Part shown: in pieces, positions 43,511-53,976 of the stretch
Layout of the letters: the number at the start of each line of letters is the position of its first letter
Numbering within the stretch: the first letter of the stretch is position 1
Position numbers and translations under genes: made by a program
NCBI GenBank assembly: GCA_900635465.1
Contig: LR134135.1
Location: forward strand, 2,232,001 to 2,296,000
Length of the DNA stretch: 64,000 nt
Origin: Lelliottia amnigena
GTDB lineage: Bacteria; Pseudomonadota; Gammaproteobacteria; Enterobacterales; Enterobacteriaceae
Direction of reading: 5' to 3'
Notes under the pieces: model-generated
Told to the model about the DNA's origin: nothing
What the model saw: only the letters and a program-made list of their open reading frames with translations
The model's database searches: none

Positions 43511-44935
43511 CTAGTGTTTAATCATTACATGCCTGACGACGGTATAATCTTCAAGGCCGTACACCGACATATCCTTGCCGTAACCCGAGAGTTTCATCCC
43601 GCCGTGCGGCATTTCGCTGACCAGCATAAAGTGGGTATTCACCCAGGTGCAGCCGTATTGCAGATGAGCACTCATGCGATGCGCGCGCCCCACATCCTGA
43701 GTCCAGACTGACGACGCCAGCCCATAGTGCGAGTCATTCGCCCAGGCCAGAACCTGCTCTTCATCGTCGAACTCGGTCATGCTGACAACGGGACCAAACA
43801 CTTCACGCTGGACAATCGCATCTTCCTGTTTCGCCCCGGCCAGCAGCGTTGGCTGGAAGAAATACCCCCTTCCCTCGACTTTATTGCCGCCCGTCACCAC
43901 GTTGACATGGCCGAGTGCTTTCGCGTCGTCAACGGCTTTACAGACGCGCTCCAGATGCGCCGCTGAGCTTAACGGCCCCAGTTCGGTCGACTCATCATCC
44001 GGTGCACCGGTTTTCAGCGTGGCGACCGCTGCGCCCAGTTTTTCGACTAACTGCGGATAAATGCCTTTTTGCGCGTAAATGCGGCATGCGGCGGTGCAAT
44101 CCTGACCCGCATTGTAAAACCCGAAAGTACGCACCCCTTCGACAACGGCATCGATGTCGGCATCATCAAACACGATGACCGGTGCTTTGCCACCCAGCTC
44201 CATATGCGTGCGTTTGATGGAAGAGGCGGTATGACTAATGATGTGTTCACCGGTGGCGATCGAACCGGTCAGAGAAACCATGCGCACTTTTTCATGTCCC
44301 GTGAGCGGATCGCCGACGGTTTTCCCGCGGCCAAAAAGCACGTTTAACACGCCTGCCGGGAAAATGTCTTTGGCCAGTTCTGCCAGCTTCAGCGCCGTCA
44401 GCGGCGTGATTTCAGAGGGTTTAATGACCACACAGTTGCCTGCCGCAAGCGCGGGGGCCAGTTTCCACGCGGCCATCATCAGTGGATAGTTCCAGGGTGC
44501 AATAGAGGCCACCACCCCCACCGGATCGCGACGAATCATGGACGTGTGCCCTTCCAGATACTCTCCCGCCGCCAGCCCGTTCAGACAACGCGCCGCGCCA
44601 GCAAAGAATCGGAATACATCCACGACGGCCGGGATTTCATCGCTGATGACGCAGTGCAGCGGCTTGCCGCAGTTTTTCGACTCTAGACGCGCAAAGGTTT
44701 CGGCATTTTCTTCAATCACGTCAGCCAGCTTCAGCAGACATTCAGCTCGCGCTTTAGGCGTTGTATGCCCCCATTCGGAAAAGGCACGATCGGCAGCTCT
44801 GACGGCGGCATCAACCTGAGCCGCAGACGCCTCGGCAATCTCCAGTAGCACTTCGGCCGTCGCAGGATTATAGACAGGCTGTTTTTCACCTTCTCCGTTG
44901 ACCAGTTCACCATTAATCAGCAGTTGATTTTGCAT
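43511..44935 (-). CDS. patD: Gamma-aminobutyraldehyde dehydrogenase PatD
   Basis: 474-aa NAD-dependent aldehyde dehydrogenase, same length as E. coli PatD (YdcW), oxidising 4-aminobutyraldehyde to GABA in putrescine degradation. Rossmann glycine motif [10 protein letters not shown] (about 225), catalytic Glu in [10 protein letters not shown] (about 246), catalytic Cys in [12 protein letters not shown] (about 280). Last gene of the ydcSTUV-patD transport and degradation unit; the ydcV stop lies 24 bases upstream. Confidence 0.95.
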   Translation of the reverse strand: MQNQLLINGELVNGEGEKQPVYNPATAEVLLEIAEASAAQVDAAVRAADRAFSEWGHTTPKARAECLLKLADVIEENAETFARLESKNCGKPLHCVISDEIPAVVDVFRFFAGAARCLNGLAAGEYLEGHTSMIRRDPVGVVASIAPWNYPLMMAAWKLAPALAAGNCVVIKPSEITPLTALKLAELAKDIFPAGVLNVLFGRGKTVGDPLTGHEKVRMVSLTGSIATGEHIISHTASSIKRTHMELGGKAPVIVFDDADIDAVVEGVRTFGFYNAGQDCTAACRIYAQKGIYPQLVEKLGAAVATLKTGAPDDESTELGPLSSAAHLERVCKAVDDAKALGHVNVVTGGNKVEGRGYFFQPTLLAGAKQEDAIVQREVFGPVVSMTEFDDEEQVLAWANDSHYGLASSVWTQDVGRAHRMSAHLQYGCTWVNTHFMLVSEMPHGGMKLSGYGKDMSVYGLEDYTVVRHVMIKH

Positions 44936-44959
44936 AGTCTTGTCCTGTTGAAATCGAAG

Positions 44960-45767
44960 TTATTTGCCGCTCTCGGCGACATTTTCGCCGTCGCGGGTAA
45001 GCCACCAGGCTCCCAGAATTGGAATGGTTGTCACCAGCATGACCAAAAGCGCAACCACATTGGTGACGGGCACATCGCGCGGGCGGCTGAGTTGATTCAG
45101 CAGCCACAGCGGCAGCGTACGTTCGTGTCCCGCCGTAAACGTCGTGACGATGATTTCATCGAACGACAGCGCAAATGCCAGCATTCCTCCAGCCAGCAGC
45201 GCCGAGCCCAGATTGGGCATCACCACGTAGCGAAAGGTTTGCCAGCCGTCTGCGCCCAGATCCATTGACGCTTCCACCAGGCTCCAGGAGGTGCGCCGGA
45301 AACGTGCAATCACGTTGTTGAATACCACGACCACACAGAAAGTGGCATGACCGGTGACAATGGTGAAAAATCCCGGCTCCAGATTGATGGTTTTAAATGC
45401 CGTCAACAACGCCAGTCCAGTGATAATCCCCGGCAGTGCAATCGGCAATAACAGCAGCAGCGAGATGGCGTTTTTGCCAAAAAATTCACTACGCCACAGC
45501 GCTGCTGCCGCCAGCGTACCCAGCACCAGCGCAATAGCAGTGGATAATGCCGCAATTTGAAGTGACAACGTCACAGAATCGATAATGTCTCCACGCGACG
45601 CTGCCACGCTAAACCACTTCAGCGTGAGCCCTTTCGGTGGAAAACTGAATGCGGCGTCTTCGGTATTAAAGGCATAGATGGCAATAATCAGCAGCGGGAA
45701 GTGCAGAAATATCACCCCGCCCCCAGGTGGCTATTTTCAGGAACAACGGCGCGCGTTCAGAGTGCAT
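44960..45767 (-). pseudogene. ydcV: ABC permease YdcV, frameshifted near the N-terminus
   Basis: Second inner-membrane permease of the YdcSTUV polyamine-type ABC importer. Most of the protein is intact ([30 protein letters not shown], and the EAA loop [20 protein letters not shown]). The expected start, ATG 45767 (MHSERAPLF), is in another frame. Reducing the five-base C run at 45720-45724 (plus strand) to four joins them and gives 268 aa, near E. coli's 264. It overlaps the ydcU stop by 11 bases. Without the correction, translation would need an internal start at 45715. Confidence 0.88.
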
Positions 45768-46701
45768 CGAATGCTCCCAGACGTTTCACGAACGCCAGAT
45801 AGAGTGAGATAAGCACAATAGGCACTAAGGTGAACGCCGCCGCCATCGGCATATTGCCAATCGCGCCCTGCTGGGAATAGACCATGTTGCCGATAAAATA
45901 CCCCGGTGGGCCAACCAGCTGCGGAACGATAAAATCCCCCAACGTCAGCGAGAAGGTAAAAATGGAGCCCGCCGCAATACCCGGGATTGCGAGAGGTAAA
46001 ACCACATAGCGGAAAGTCTGACGGGGACGTGCGCCCAGATCGGCGGAGGCCTGCAACAGCGAGGGCGGTAAACGCTCCAGCGCCGCTTGTACAGGCAGGA
46101 TCATAAAGGGCAGCCAGATATAGACGAACACCAGAAACCGCCCAAGACCGGATGTCGAAAGCGTATTTCCACCAATCGCCGGCAGCGTCAGTACCGACAT
46201 CAGCACCGGCTCCAGCCCCATATAGCCAAGAAACCATTGCGCGACGCCATCTTTCGCCAGCAGCAATGTCCACGCGTAGGCTTTAACGATATAGCTCGCC
46301 CACATCGGCAGCATGACCGCGATATAAAAGAACGCTTTCCATTTCCCACGGGTGTAACGCGCCATGTACCACGCCATCGGGAACGCCAGAATCGCGCTGG
46401 CAATCGTGACGGCAATCGCCATCAGCAAGGTGCGCAGAATGATGTCGTAATTGGCGGGGTTAAAAAGTGCCAGGATGTTCGCGAAAGTGAGATCGGGCGT
46501 CACCGACATGGTGAAGTCGTCGAAAGTATAAAATCCCTGCCACAACAGCGTCAGCAACGATCCCATATACACGATGCCGAACCACATCAGCGGACCAAGC
46601 AGCAATAAAAACAGGCCGAGCGACGGTTTGCGCCACAGCAGCGCGGTCATGCGGCTAACGGGACCACGCGAGGAACGGGTGTGCAAGGCGCTCATTTCCA
46701 T
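45757..46701 (-). CDS. ydcU: ABC permease YdcU
   Basis: 314-aa inner-membrane permease (E. coli 313), six helices, with the EAA motif ASADLGARPRQTFRYVVLPL (about 205-225) that contacts the ATPase. Start at ATG 46701, one base after the ydcT stop (TGAGATGG); the long upstream frame to 46776 lies inside ydcT. Partners: ydcV, ydcT, ydcS. Confidence 0.92.
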   Translation of the reverse strand: MEMSALHTRSSRGPVSRMTALLWRKPSLGLFLLLLGPLMWFGIVYMGSLLTLLWQGFYTFDDFTMSVTPDLTFANILALFNPANYDIILRTLLMAIAVTIASAILAFPMAWYMARYTRGKWKAFFYIAVMLPMWASYIVKAYAWTLLLAKDGVAQWFLGYMGLEPVLMSVLTLPAIGGNTLSTSGLGRFLVFVYIWLPFMILPVQAALERLPPSLLQASADLGARPRQTFRYVVLPLAIPGIAAGSIFTFSLTLGDFIVPQLVGPPGYFIGNMVYSQQGAIGNMPMAAAFTLVPIVLISLYLAFVKRLGAFDAL

Positions 46702-46702
46702 C

Positions 46703-47717
46703 TCACCGTTCCTCTTGCAGCGGCACCATTGCCTGACGCGACCAGGATGCCTGCACCTGTTGCCCAGGCTCAACACCAGCCGGTAAATCAGCGCCGCTCA
46801 AGTTGGCCTGACTCACCAGCAGTTTTTGCGCCATCCGTCAGGCGCAGCTCAAAACGGGTTGCTGCCCCCTGGTACTGCACCGCCTGCACGATGCCCTGTA
46901 CCTGGACTTCACCGCTCTCATTGAGACGAATATGTTCAGGGCGCAGCGAATACATGCCTTCCATGCCGCAAATCTGGCGCGCAACAGCGCTATCAAAAAC
47001 GTTAGAGGTGCCGACAAAACTGGCGACAAAGGGCGTGCGCGGGCGCATATACAGTTCACGCGGGGTATCGACCTGTTCAATGCGGCCGTTATTGAATACG
47101 GCGACGCGATCGGACATCGACAGTGCTTCACCCTGATCGTGGGTGACGAAAATAAACGTGATGCCCAGCTCCTGCTGGAGCTTTTTCAGCTCAAACTGCA
47201 TTTGCTCGCGCAGTTTCAAATCCAACGCGCCAAGCGGCTCATCAAGCAAAAGCACCCGAGGTTCATTCACCAGCGCACGCGCAATCGCGACGCGCTGACG
47301 CTGACCACCCGAGAGCTGAGAGGGTTTGCGTTTTTCGGCAAAACCTAAACCGACCTTTTCAAGCGCCTCGCGAGCCTGAATCTGACGCTGCTTTTTATCG
47401 ACGCCTTTCACCATCAAGCCGTAAGCCACGTTTTCGATTATCGACATATGCGGGAACAGCGCGTAATCCTGAAACACCGTGTTAACGTCGCGCTCCCACG
47501 GCGGGAGCTCGCTTGCCTCTTTGCCAAAGATTTTGATCGCCCCGCCACTGAGCTGTTCAAAACCGGCAATCAGCCGCAAACAGGTGGTTTTACCGGAGCC
47601 CGAAGGCCCCAGCATGGAGAAGAACTCGCCGTCACGAATGCCGATGGTGACACCATCCACCGCCCGTACATCACCGTAAAAACGGGACACATCGCTAAAC
47701 TCTACTGCGTACGTCAT
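46703..47717 (-). pseudogene. ydcT: ABC transporter ATPase YdcT, frameshifted near the 3' end
   Basis: Cytoplasmic ATPase of the importer. Walker A GPSGSGKTT (about 38-46), signature LSGGQRQRVA (about 137), Walker B RVLLLDEPLGALD (about 155-168), followed by the TOBE-type C-terminal domain. At GAKTAGES the frame breaks; taking one T out of the five-T run 46823-46827 (plus strand) restores GAKLLVSQANL and a stop at 46703-46705. The corrected protein is 337 aa, exactly E. coli's length. Only about the last 40 residues are affected. Confidence 0.92.
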
Positions 47718-47734
47718 GTTCTGCTCCAGGGCGA

Positions 47735-48880
47735 TTAACGGCCACCCATAATGGCGATGTAATCTTGCGTCCAGCGGCTGTACGGCACGAATTTTCCGCC
47801 TTCCGCGATCGGCGTTTTCCAGAACATGATTTTGTCGAAATAGTTATAGCCGTTGGTTTCGCAGCCTTTATCACCCAGCAATGTACTGGCTTTGCAGCCT
47901 TCGGCCACAACCGGCAGAGAGCCAAACCAGGCGGCCAGATCGCCCTGAAGTTTTGGCGTGAGCGACCAGTTCATCCACTTATAAGCGCACATCGGATGTT
48001 TGGCCTCTGCGTGCAGCATGGTGGTGTCTGCCCAGCCGGTTACGCCCTCTTTCGGAAAAACGGTCGCCACGGGCTGATTGTCCGCCTTCAGGGCATTGGC
48101 CTGATAGGGCCACGCGCTTGATGCCACCACACCCTCATTTTTGAAGTCGCTCATCTGCACGGTGGTGTCGTGCCAGTAGCGGTGAATCAGCGCGTGCTGA
48201 TCGCGCAGCACTTTCAGTACCGCCGCGTATTGCGCTTCAGTGAGCTGGTACGGGTCGGTAATGCCTAATTCTGGCTGCGTGGCTTTCACAAACAGCGCGG
48301 CATCGGCGATGTAAATCGGCCCGTCATAAGCCTGAACGCGCCCTTTGTTGGATTTTCCGTCCGGAAGATTTTGCTCTTTAAAAACAACGGCCCAGCTATC
48401 AGGCGGTGTCGGGAAGGTTTTGGTGTTGTACATCAGCAGGTTGGGTCCCCACTGATAAGGCGTTCCGTAGACTTTTCCGTCGACGTTAAACCACTCGCCT
48501 TTAACGAGGCGGGGATCGAGCGTTTTCCAGTTAGGGATCAAATCGGGGTTAATGGGCTGAACGCGTTTACCCATAATCAGGCGCAATGAGGCATCACCGG
48601 AGGCCGTGACCAGGTCATAACCGCCCTTTGCCATCAGGCTGACCATTTCATCGGAGGTCGCGGCCGTTTTCACATTCACCGCACAACCGGTCTCTTTTTC
48701 AAACTGCGTGACCCAGTCGTAGTTTTTATCCGTCTGACCACGTTCGATGTATCCCGGCCAGGCGATGATATCCAGTCTTCCCTCGCCTTTACCGATCTCT
48801 TTCGGTGGCTCTGCGGCTTGCACGGTCATGATCGTCATGCCGAGCGCACACAGGCTGCTGCGGGCAAATTTTATGCTCAT
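47735..48880 (-). CDS. ydcS: Periplasmic binding protein YdcS
   Basis: 381-aa solute-binding protein of the spermidine/putrescine PotD-like family, equal to E. coli YdcS in length. Signal peptide about residues 1-22 (cleavage after VQA), then DIIAWPGYIERGQTD and the ligand-site region YGTPYQWGPNLLMYN. E. coli YdcS also has reported polyhydroxybutyrate synthase activity. First gene of ydcSTUV-patD, 17 bases before ydcT; the 290-bp gap to ydcR should hold the operon promoter. Confidence 0.94.
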   Translation of the reverse strand: MSIKFARSSLCALGMTIMTVQAAEPPKEIGKGEGRLDIIAWPGYIERGQTDKNYDWVTQFEKETGCAVNVKTAATSDEMVSLMAKGGYDLVTASGDASLRLIMGKRVQPINPDLIPNWKTLDPRLVKGEWFNVDGKVYGTPYQWGPNLLMYNTKTFPTPPDSWAVVFKEQNLPDGKSNKGRVQAYDGPIYIADAALFVKATQPELGITDPYQLTEAQYAAVLKVLRDQHALIHRYWHDTTVQMSDFKNEGVVASSAWPYQANALKADNQPVATVFPKEGVTGWADTTMLHAEAKHPMCAYKWMNWSLTPKLQGDLAAWFGSLPVVAEGCKASTLLGDKGCETNGYNYFDKIMFWKTPIAEGGKFVPYSRWTQDYIAIMGGR

Positions 48881-49166
48881 TCGTAGTACTCCTGTCGCAA
48901 TGAAAATTTGGCGGCAGCCGTGCCGTAAAATTATCTCCCTTCATAAACGTAGACCGCGCAAATGCGCTGCACCTGCTGGCCTGGGGAAATTTCATCAGGT
49001 TGTGACCGAGGGCGCATTCCCTGTTAACTGGATTATAGACAAGGAGTTAGCGGCGGGTGACGGTATGCAGATTTCCTATGACAGACGTTTGGGAATAAAC
49101 CCAACGCCTGCCACAGAATAAGAATTGTTTATTTCAGCGGGGAGGTTTGAAAATACGATCCGGGTG

Positions 49167-50576
49167 TTATTTCAGCATACCGTTAATTAAGTGCGCCAGC
49201 TGGATGACGGCGTGTTCTTCACGCTCACCCCATTCCCAGGACGTATTAAAACGGAAAAAGGGTGTCCAGGCATCTGAGGTTGAAAACATTTTGCCCGGCG
49301 CAATGCTGATATGGTGCGCCAGCGCCTGCTCACTTAATTTCCCGGCGTCTAACGGCGCGGGCAATTCCAGCCACAAAAAATAGCCGCTGTCGCTGTGATG
49401 AATTTTGACGTCGGCAGGCATATGGCGCAAAAGCGATTGCCACGCCTGTTGTTTGCGCTCGGCAAGCGTGCGCCGCAAGCGACGGAGATGGGCGTCGTAA
49501 CGCTTGGTGGCAAGATAATCCACCAGCGCAAGCTGCATCGGTGAACTGGTCGAGAGCGTGCTCATCAGCTGTAACTGCTGAATGCGACGCGCATGTTTCC
49601 CGGCTGCTACCCAGCCAATGCGAAATCCCGCCACCAGGCATTTGGAGAACGACGAGCAGTGCAGCGTCATGTCATGGCGATCCCACGCTTTTGCGGGCAG
49701 CGGCTTTTCGCGACCAAAGTAGAGCTCGCTGTAGACGTCATCCTCAATAAGCGTGACGTTGTGCTTCGTCAGCAACGCGACAAGCTGAGATTTTTTCTGC
49801 GCACTGAGCGTGAAACCGAGCGGATTTTGACAGTTTGTCATCAGCCAGCAGGCCTTAACGGGATAATCGTTTAGCGCCTGTTCAAGGGCGTTCAGATCAA
49901 TCCCCTCACGCACGTCAGTGGCAATCGACAACGCTTTCAGCTTGAGGCGTTCAAGCGCCTGAAGCGCACCATAGAAACAGGGGTTTTCAACGATCACCCA
50001 GTCGCCTGGCTCAGTCACCGCTTGCAAACTCAGATTGAGCGCTTCCAGTGCGCCGGCGGTGATGACGATCTCTTCGGGGGAAATGTTCATGCCCTGCTGG
50101 GCGTAACGGCGCGCAATGGCATGGCGCAGATCGACATTGCCCGGCGGCAGATTTTCAATCACGCTCATTGCCGTCGCGGTTTTGCTGACGTTGGCAAGCG
50201 ATCGATTAAGCTGCTGAAGCGGGAAAAGGCGCGGATCGGGAAAAGCAGAAGCAAAGGGAATGACTGAAGGGTCGCGACTGGCCTGAAGAACATCAAAAAT
50301 ATAGGTGTTGATGTCAACGACTTCATCGCGCATCACCTGCGCCGGAGGCGCAGGCTGCTGCTTAACGGGCCGCGGGGCAACATAGTACCCCGACTGCGGG
50401 CGAGCAACGATTCGCCCCTGGCTTTCCAGCGTTTGATACGCATGACCCACGGTCATGAAACTCATGCCGCTGCTGGCAACTTGCTCACGCAACGACGGCA
50501 GTTTATCTCCTGGCAACCACACGCCAAGTTCGATTTGCGAAATGATTTGCTGCGCCAGGCGCTGGTATTTTTTCAT
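49167..50576 (-). CDS. ydcR: MocR/GntR-family regulator YdcR
   Basis: 469-aa fusion of an N-terminal GntR winged helix (PGDKLPSLREQVASSGMSFM, about 25-45) and an aminotransferase-like domain that binds pyridoxal phosphate. The PLP lysine lies in SSFSKCLVAGFR (about 300); the NCQNPLG segment (about 240) is the fold-type I cofactor region. MocR proteins use PLP chemistry to sense metabolites. ATG 50576 has GGAGAG upstream and fits E. coli's 468 aa. Same strand and order as E. coli, so probably controls ydcSTUV-patD. Confidence 0.94.
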   Translation of the reverse strand: MKKYQRLAQQIISQIELGVWLPGDKLPSLREQVASSGMSFMTVGHAYQTLESQGRIVARPQSGYYVAPRPVKQQPAPPAQVMRDEVVDINTYIFDVLQASRDPSVIPFASAFPDPRLFPLQQLNRSLANVSKTATAMSVIENLPPGNVDLRHAIARRYAQQGMNISPEEIVITAGALEALNLSLQAVTEPGDWVIVENPCFYGALQALERLKLKALSIATDVREGIDLNALEQALNDYPVKACWLMTNCQNPLGFTLSAQKKSQLVALLTKHNVTLIEDDVYSELYFGREKPLPAKAWDRHDMTLHCSSFSKCLVAGFRIGWVAAGKHARRIQQLQLMSTLSTSSPMQLALVDYLATKRYDAHLRRLRRTLAERKQQAWQSLLRHMPADVKIHHSDSGYFLWLELPAPLDAGKLSEQALAHHISIAPGKMFSTSDAWTPFFRFNTSWEWGEREEHAVIQLAHLINGMLK

Positions 50577-50699
50577 CGGTCTCTCCTCGCTGCACACCAT
50601 AGTATATCAGCAAGAGAAAAAAGGCAGATTTTATGAACTGTTATAGTTATCTACAGACGGTTCTGAAACGACTTGATGATCGAATACGTTAAGCGTTTA

Positions 50700-50888
50700 T
50701 TACTTGCGATAATCCAGTGACGCCTGTTGGGTATGCATCGCCGCAGCTAAATGATCCAACGTCACCATAGACGATTTGCAGAAAATGCATTTCGCGCCAT
50801 GTGGATTTTTTTCTGACACGTCAAAAATTGAGGTGCGGTATTGCGAGCCGTGACAGCACGGACAACGGAAATGGATATAAGAAATCAT
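50700..50888 (-). CDS. Small zinc-ribbon protein, YnfU-like
   Basis: 62-aa protein with Cys pairs CPCC (9-12) and CIFC (34-37) around FDVSEKNPHGAK, a zinc-ribbon type common in small enterobacterial stress proteins such as YnfU (resemblance by memory only). A degraded relative lies at 59642-59890. GAGAATC precedes the ATG. Function unknown. Confidence 0.6.
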   Translation of the reverse strand: MISYIHFRCPCCHGSQYRTSIFDVSEKNPHGAKCIFCKSSMVTLDHLAAAMHTQQASLDYRK

Positions 50889-51307
50889 ATGATTCTCCTG
50901 TACGTAAAAACGTAAATAGCTAATGGGCCTTTATGGCAATAGAGGTCTGAGACAAAACTAATCAGAGTGTAGGAGAAAGACCCAAGAGGCTGCGGAGAGG
51001 CACAACGTGATGAGAAATGCTTAGATGCTACGTCAGATATTTTTTTGGAATTCAAACCGAAGAATCATTAACGCACGTTGCAGAAAAGAACGCAAGCCAT
51101 TTTATGCATAAACGTCATAAAAAAGGATTTTTTTATACTTCATGAGTCACTTCCCTCGCCCGCTATCAGCCACCTGGCGACTATATCAGATTAGTAAAGA
51201 TTCTCACTTTCGCAAACTGTTATACCTAAATATCGCTTTTCTGACTCTGATAGTTCCCTTTTCCGCCCTATACCATAACAGCACACCGATTGACATTGAG
51301 GCTGTGC
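50889..51307. other. Intergenic region upstream of cioA
   Basis: About 420 bp, AT-rich, holding the promoters of the zinc-ribbon gene (minus) and cioA (plus). No perfect FNR or ArcA box was noticed. A plus-strand frame from 51142 runs into cioA in another frame and is not supported as a gene. Confidence 0.45.
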
Positions 51308-52714
51308 ATGTTTGGTTTAGATGCTTTTCATTTAGCGCGAATACAGTTTGCGTTTACCGTATCGTTTCACATTATTTTCCCGGCGATCACCATTGGTCTT
51401 GCCAGCTATCTGGCCGTACTGGAAGGTCTTTGGTTAAAAACCAAAAATCCGGTATGGCGATCGCTCTACCACTTCTGGTCAAAAGTTTTTGCCGTCAACT
51501 TTGGGATGGGCGTGGTGTCCGGGCTGGTGATGGCCTATCAGTTCGGTACCAACTGGAGCGGATTTTCACAGTTCGCGGGCAGCATTACCGGCCCGCTGCT
51601 CACGTATGAAGTGTTAACCGCATTCTTCCTCGAAGCAGGATTCCTGGGCGTGATGCTGTTTGGCTGGAATAAAGTCGGTCCTGGACTGCATTTCTTCTCG
51701 ACCTGCATGGTGGCGCTGGGAACGATAATATCTACCTTCTGGATCCTGGCGTCGAACAGCTGGATGCAAACCCCGCAGGGCTATGAAATCGTCAACGGTG
51801 TCGTGGTGCCGGTGGACTGGTTTGCCGTGGTGTTCAACCCCTCGTTCCCCTATCGACTACTGCACATGTCCATCGCGGCGTTTTTGAGCAGCGCGCTGTT
51901 TGTCGGTGCATCGGCGGCCTGGCATTTGTTACGCGGTAACAACACGCCCGCCATTCGGCATATGTTTTCGATGGCTTTGTGGATGACGCTGATTGTCGCG
52001 CCCATCCAGGCGATGGTCGGCGATATGCACGGCCTGAACACCTTAAAACACCAGCCGGCCAAAATTGCGGCCATCGAAGGCCACTGGGAAAATCCCCCTG
52101 GCGAACCCACGCCGCTGCTGCTGTTTGGCTGGCCTGATATGGAACAGGAACGCACTCGCTATGGCCTGGAAATCCCCGCGCTTGGTAGCCTGATCCTGAC
52201 GCACAGTCTGGACAAGCAGGTTCCGGCGCTCAAGGATTTCCCAAAAGAAGATCGCCCCAATTCCACCATCGTTTTCTGGTCATTCCGCATTATGGCGGGG
52301 CTCGGAATGTTGATGCTGTTGCTGGGCGCTGTCGCATTATGGCTGCGTTATAAACAGCGTGTTTATACCTCTCGTCCGTTCCTGTGGTTTGCCCTGCTGA
52401 TGGGTCCTTCTGGGCTTATCGCGATTCTGGCCGGCTGGGTAACGACCGAAGTGGGCCGCCAACCGTGGGTGGTTTACGGACTGCAACGCACCAAAGACGC
52501 GGTCTCTGCGCATGGCGATTTGCATATGAGTGTGAGCCTGCTGGCCTTTTTCGTGGTGTACACCTCGGTGTTTGGCGTGGGTTACAGCTATATGGTGCGT
52601 CTTATCAAGAAAGGCCCGCAGGAAGATGAAACGTTTGCCACCGAGCATGATGGCCGTCCCGCGCGTCCGCTGTCTGCCGCCAGTACAGAATTTGTAACTA
52701 AGGAGAAACCATAA
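51308..52714 (+). CDS. cioA: Cytochrome bd-type quinol oxidase subunit I (CIO type)
   Basis: 468-aa membrane protein, heme-bearing subunit of a cytochrome bd oxidase that reduces O2 with ubiquinol. His in DAFHLARIQFAFTV (about 8) and in FHIIFP (about 21) lie where heme ligands occur; GRQPWVVYG (about 385) is the conserved QPW block. The Q loop is short, as in cyanide-insensitive (CIO) oxidases, unlike E. coli CydA. ATG 51308 is chosen for GAGG upstream. Overlaps cioB by one base. Confidence 0.9.
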   Translation: MFGLDAFHLARIQFAFTVSFHIIFPAITIGLASYLAVLEGLWLKTKNPVWRSLYHFWSKVFAVNFGMGVVSGLVMAYQFGTNWSGFSQFAGSITGPLLTYEVLTAFFLEAGFLGVMLFGWNKVGPGLHFFSTCMVALGTIISTFWILASNSWMQTPQGYEIVNGVVVPVDWFAVVFNPSFPYRLLHMSIAAFLSSALFVGASAAWHLLRGNNTPAIRHMFSMALWMTLIVAPIQAMVGDMHGLNTLKHQPAKIAAIEGHWENPPGEPTPLLLFGWPDMEQERTRYGLEIPALGSLILTHSLDKQVPALKDFPKEDRPNSTIVFWSFRIMAGLGMLMLLLGAVALWLRYKQRVYTSRPFLWFALLMGPSGLIAILAGWVTTEVGRQPWVVYGLQRTKDAVSAHGDLHMSVSLLAFFVVYTSVFGVGYSYMVRLIKKGPQEDETFATEHDGRPARPLSAASTEFVTKEKP

Positions 52715-53724
52715 TGGGGCTCGACCTTTCCGTTATTTGGTTCGTGATCATCGTATTCGCCACGCTGATGTATATCGTGATGGACGGTTTCGATTTAGGG
52801 ATCGGTATTTTGTTCCCTACTACGCAGGACGCGGATGACCGCGACGTGATGGTCAACAGCGTCGCCCCCGTCTGGGACGGGAACGAAACCTGGCTGGTGC
52901 TGGGCGGCGCAGCGTTGTTCGGCGCATTTCCGCTGGCCTATGCGGTGATTATCGACGCCCTCACCATTCCGCTGACCCTGATGCTGATTGGCCTGATATT
53001 CCGCGGCGTCGCCTTCGAGTTTCGCTTTAAAGCGACACCCGCGCATCGGCCCTTCTGGGATAAAGCGTTTATTGGCGGCTCGATTCTCGCCACCTTTAGC
53101 CAGGGCGTGGTTGTCGGTGCGGTCATTAATGGTTTCTCCGTCACGGGACGCGCTTACAGCGGCGGGCCATTTGACTGGTTTACGCTGTTCAACCTGTTCT
53201 GCGGCGTGGGATTGACGGTCGCTTACGCCCTGTTGGGTGCCACCTGGCTGGTGATGAAAAGTGAAAACCCGCTGCAGGCCAGAATGCGTCGAGTGTCAAA
53301 ACGGCTCCTGCTGGCGCTTCTAGGGATCATCGCGGTCATCAGCCTGTGGACGCCGGTGGCGCATCAGAGTATTGCCGATCGCTGGTTTAGCGTGCCGAAC
53401 CTGTACTTCTTGATGCCGGTTCCACTGCTGGTGCTCGTTCTGAGCGGCGGATTATGGAAAACCCTGAACAACGCGAACAGCCACAATACGCCGTTTGTAC
53501 TCACGTTAGGGCTGATTTTCCTCGGGTTCAGCGGGCTGGGGATCAGCATTTGGCCGTATATCATTCCGCCGTCGATAACGCTGTGGCAAGCCGCTGCACC
53601 CCCGCAAAGCCAGGGCTTTATGCTGGTCGGGGCGCTGCTGATTATCCCTATCATCCTGGTCTATACATTCTGGAGCTATTACGTGTTCCGCGGCAAAGTT
53701 CAACATGGGGAGGGTTATCACTGA
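52714..53724 (+). CDS. cioB: Cytochrome bd-type quinol oxidase subunit II (CIO type)
   Basis: 336-aa partner subunit with eight to nine helices. The N-terminal block YIVMDGFDLGIGILF and VWDGNETWLVLGGAALFGAFP are the CydB family signatures. Overlaps cioA upstream and the small DUF2474 gene downstream by one base each (TAATG, TGATG), so three products are made from one operon. Confidence 0.92.
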   Translation: MGLDLSVIWFVIIVFATLMYIVMDGFDLGIGILFPTTQDADDRDVMVNSVAPVWDGNETWLVLGGAALFGAFPLAYAVIIDALTIPLTLMLIGLIFRGVAFEFRFKATPAHRPFWDKAFIGGSILATFSQGVVVGAVINGFSVTGRAYSGGPFDWFTLFNLFCGVGLTVAYALLGATWLVMKSENPLQARMRRVSKRLLLALLGIIAVISLWTPVAHQSIADRWFSVPNLYFLMPVPLLVLVLSGGLWKTLNNANSHNTPFVLTLGLIFLGFSGLGISIWPYIIPPSITLWQAAAPPQSQGFMLVGALLIIPIILVYTFWSYYVFRGKVQHGEGYH

Positions 53725-53852
53725 TGCAACAACCTGTCTGGAAACGCCTGATGTGGCTGGTCATTCTCTGGGGCGGCAGCGTGCTGGCTCTGGCTGCGGT
53801 GGGTATGATCTTCCGCGTGCTGATGACTGCCGCAGGTTTTAAATCGCATTAA
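53724..53852 (+). CDS. Small membrane subunit, DUF2474 (CydX-like role)
   Basis: 42-aa single-helix protein (RLMWLVILWGGSVLALAAVG) directly coupled to cioB. Small proteins of this kind (DUF2474) follow CIO-type oxidases as CydX follows CydAB, where it stabilises heme in the complex. The assignment comes from size, helix and position. Confidence 0.8.
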   Translation: MQQPVWKRLMWLVILWGGSVLALAAVGMIFRVLMTAAGFKSH

Positions 53853-53976
53853 TCTCCACTAAACCGGGTAGCGTAACGTCTGCCCGGAACCCTCCTCGCA
53901 CTTTCAGATAAACACCGAAGACAACCCGCGCGCTATCGTTAAAAATATTCACAGTAATGATAGTTTGAGAAGAAAC

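Noticed and set aside
51142..51609. 155-codon frame starting upstream of cioA
   Set aside because: Most of it overlaps cioA out of frame; only cioA shows family motifs.
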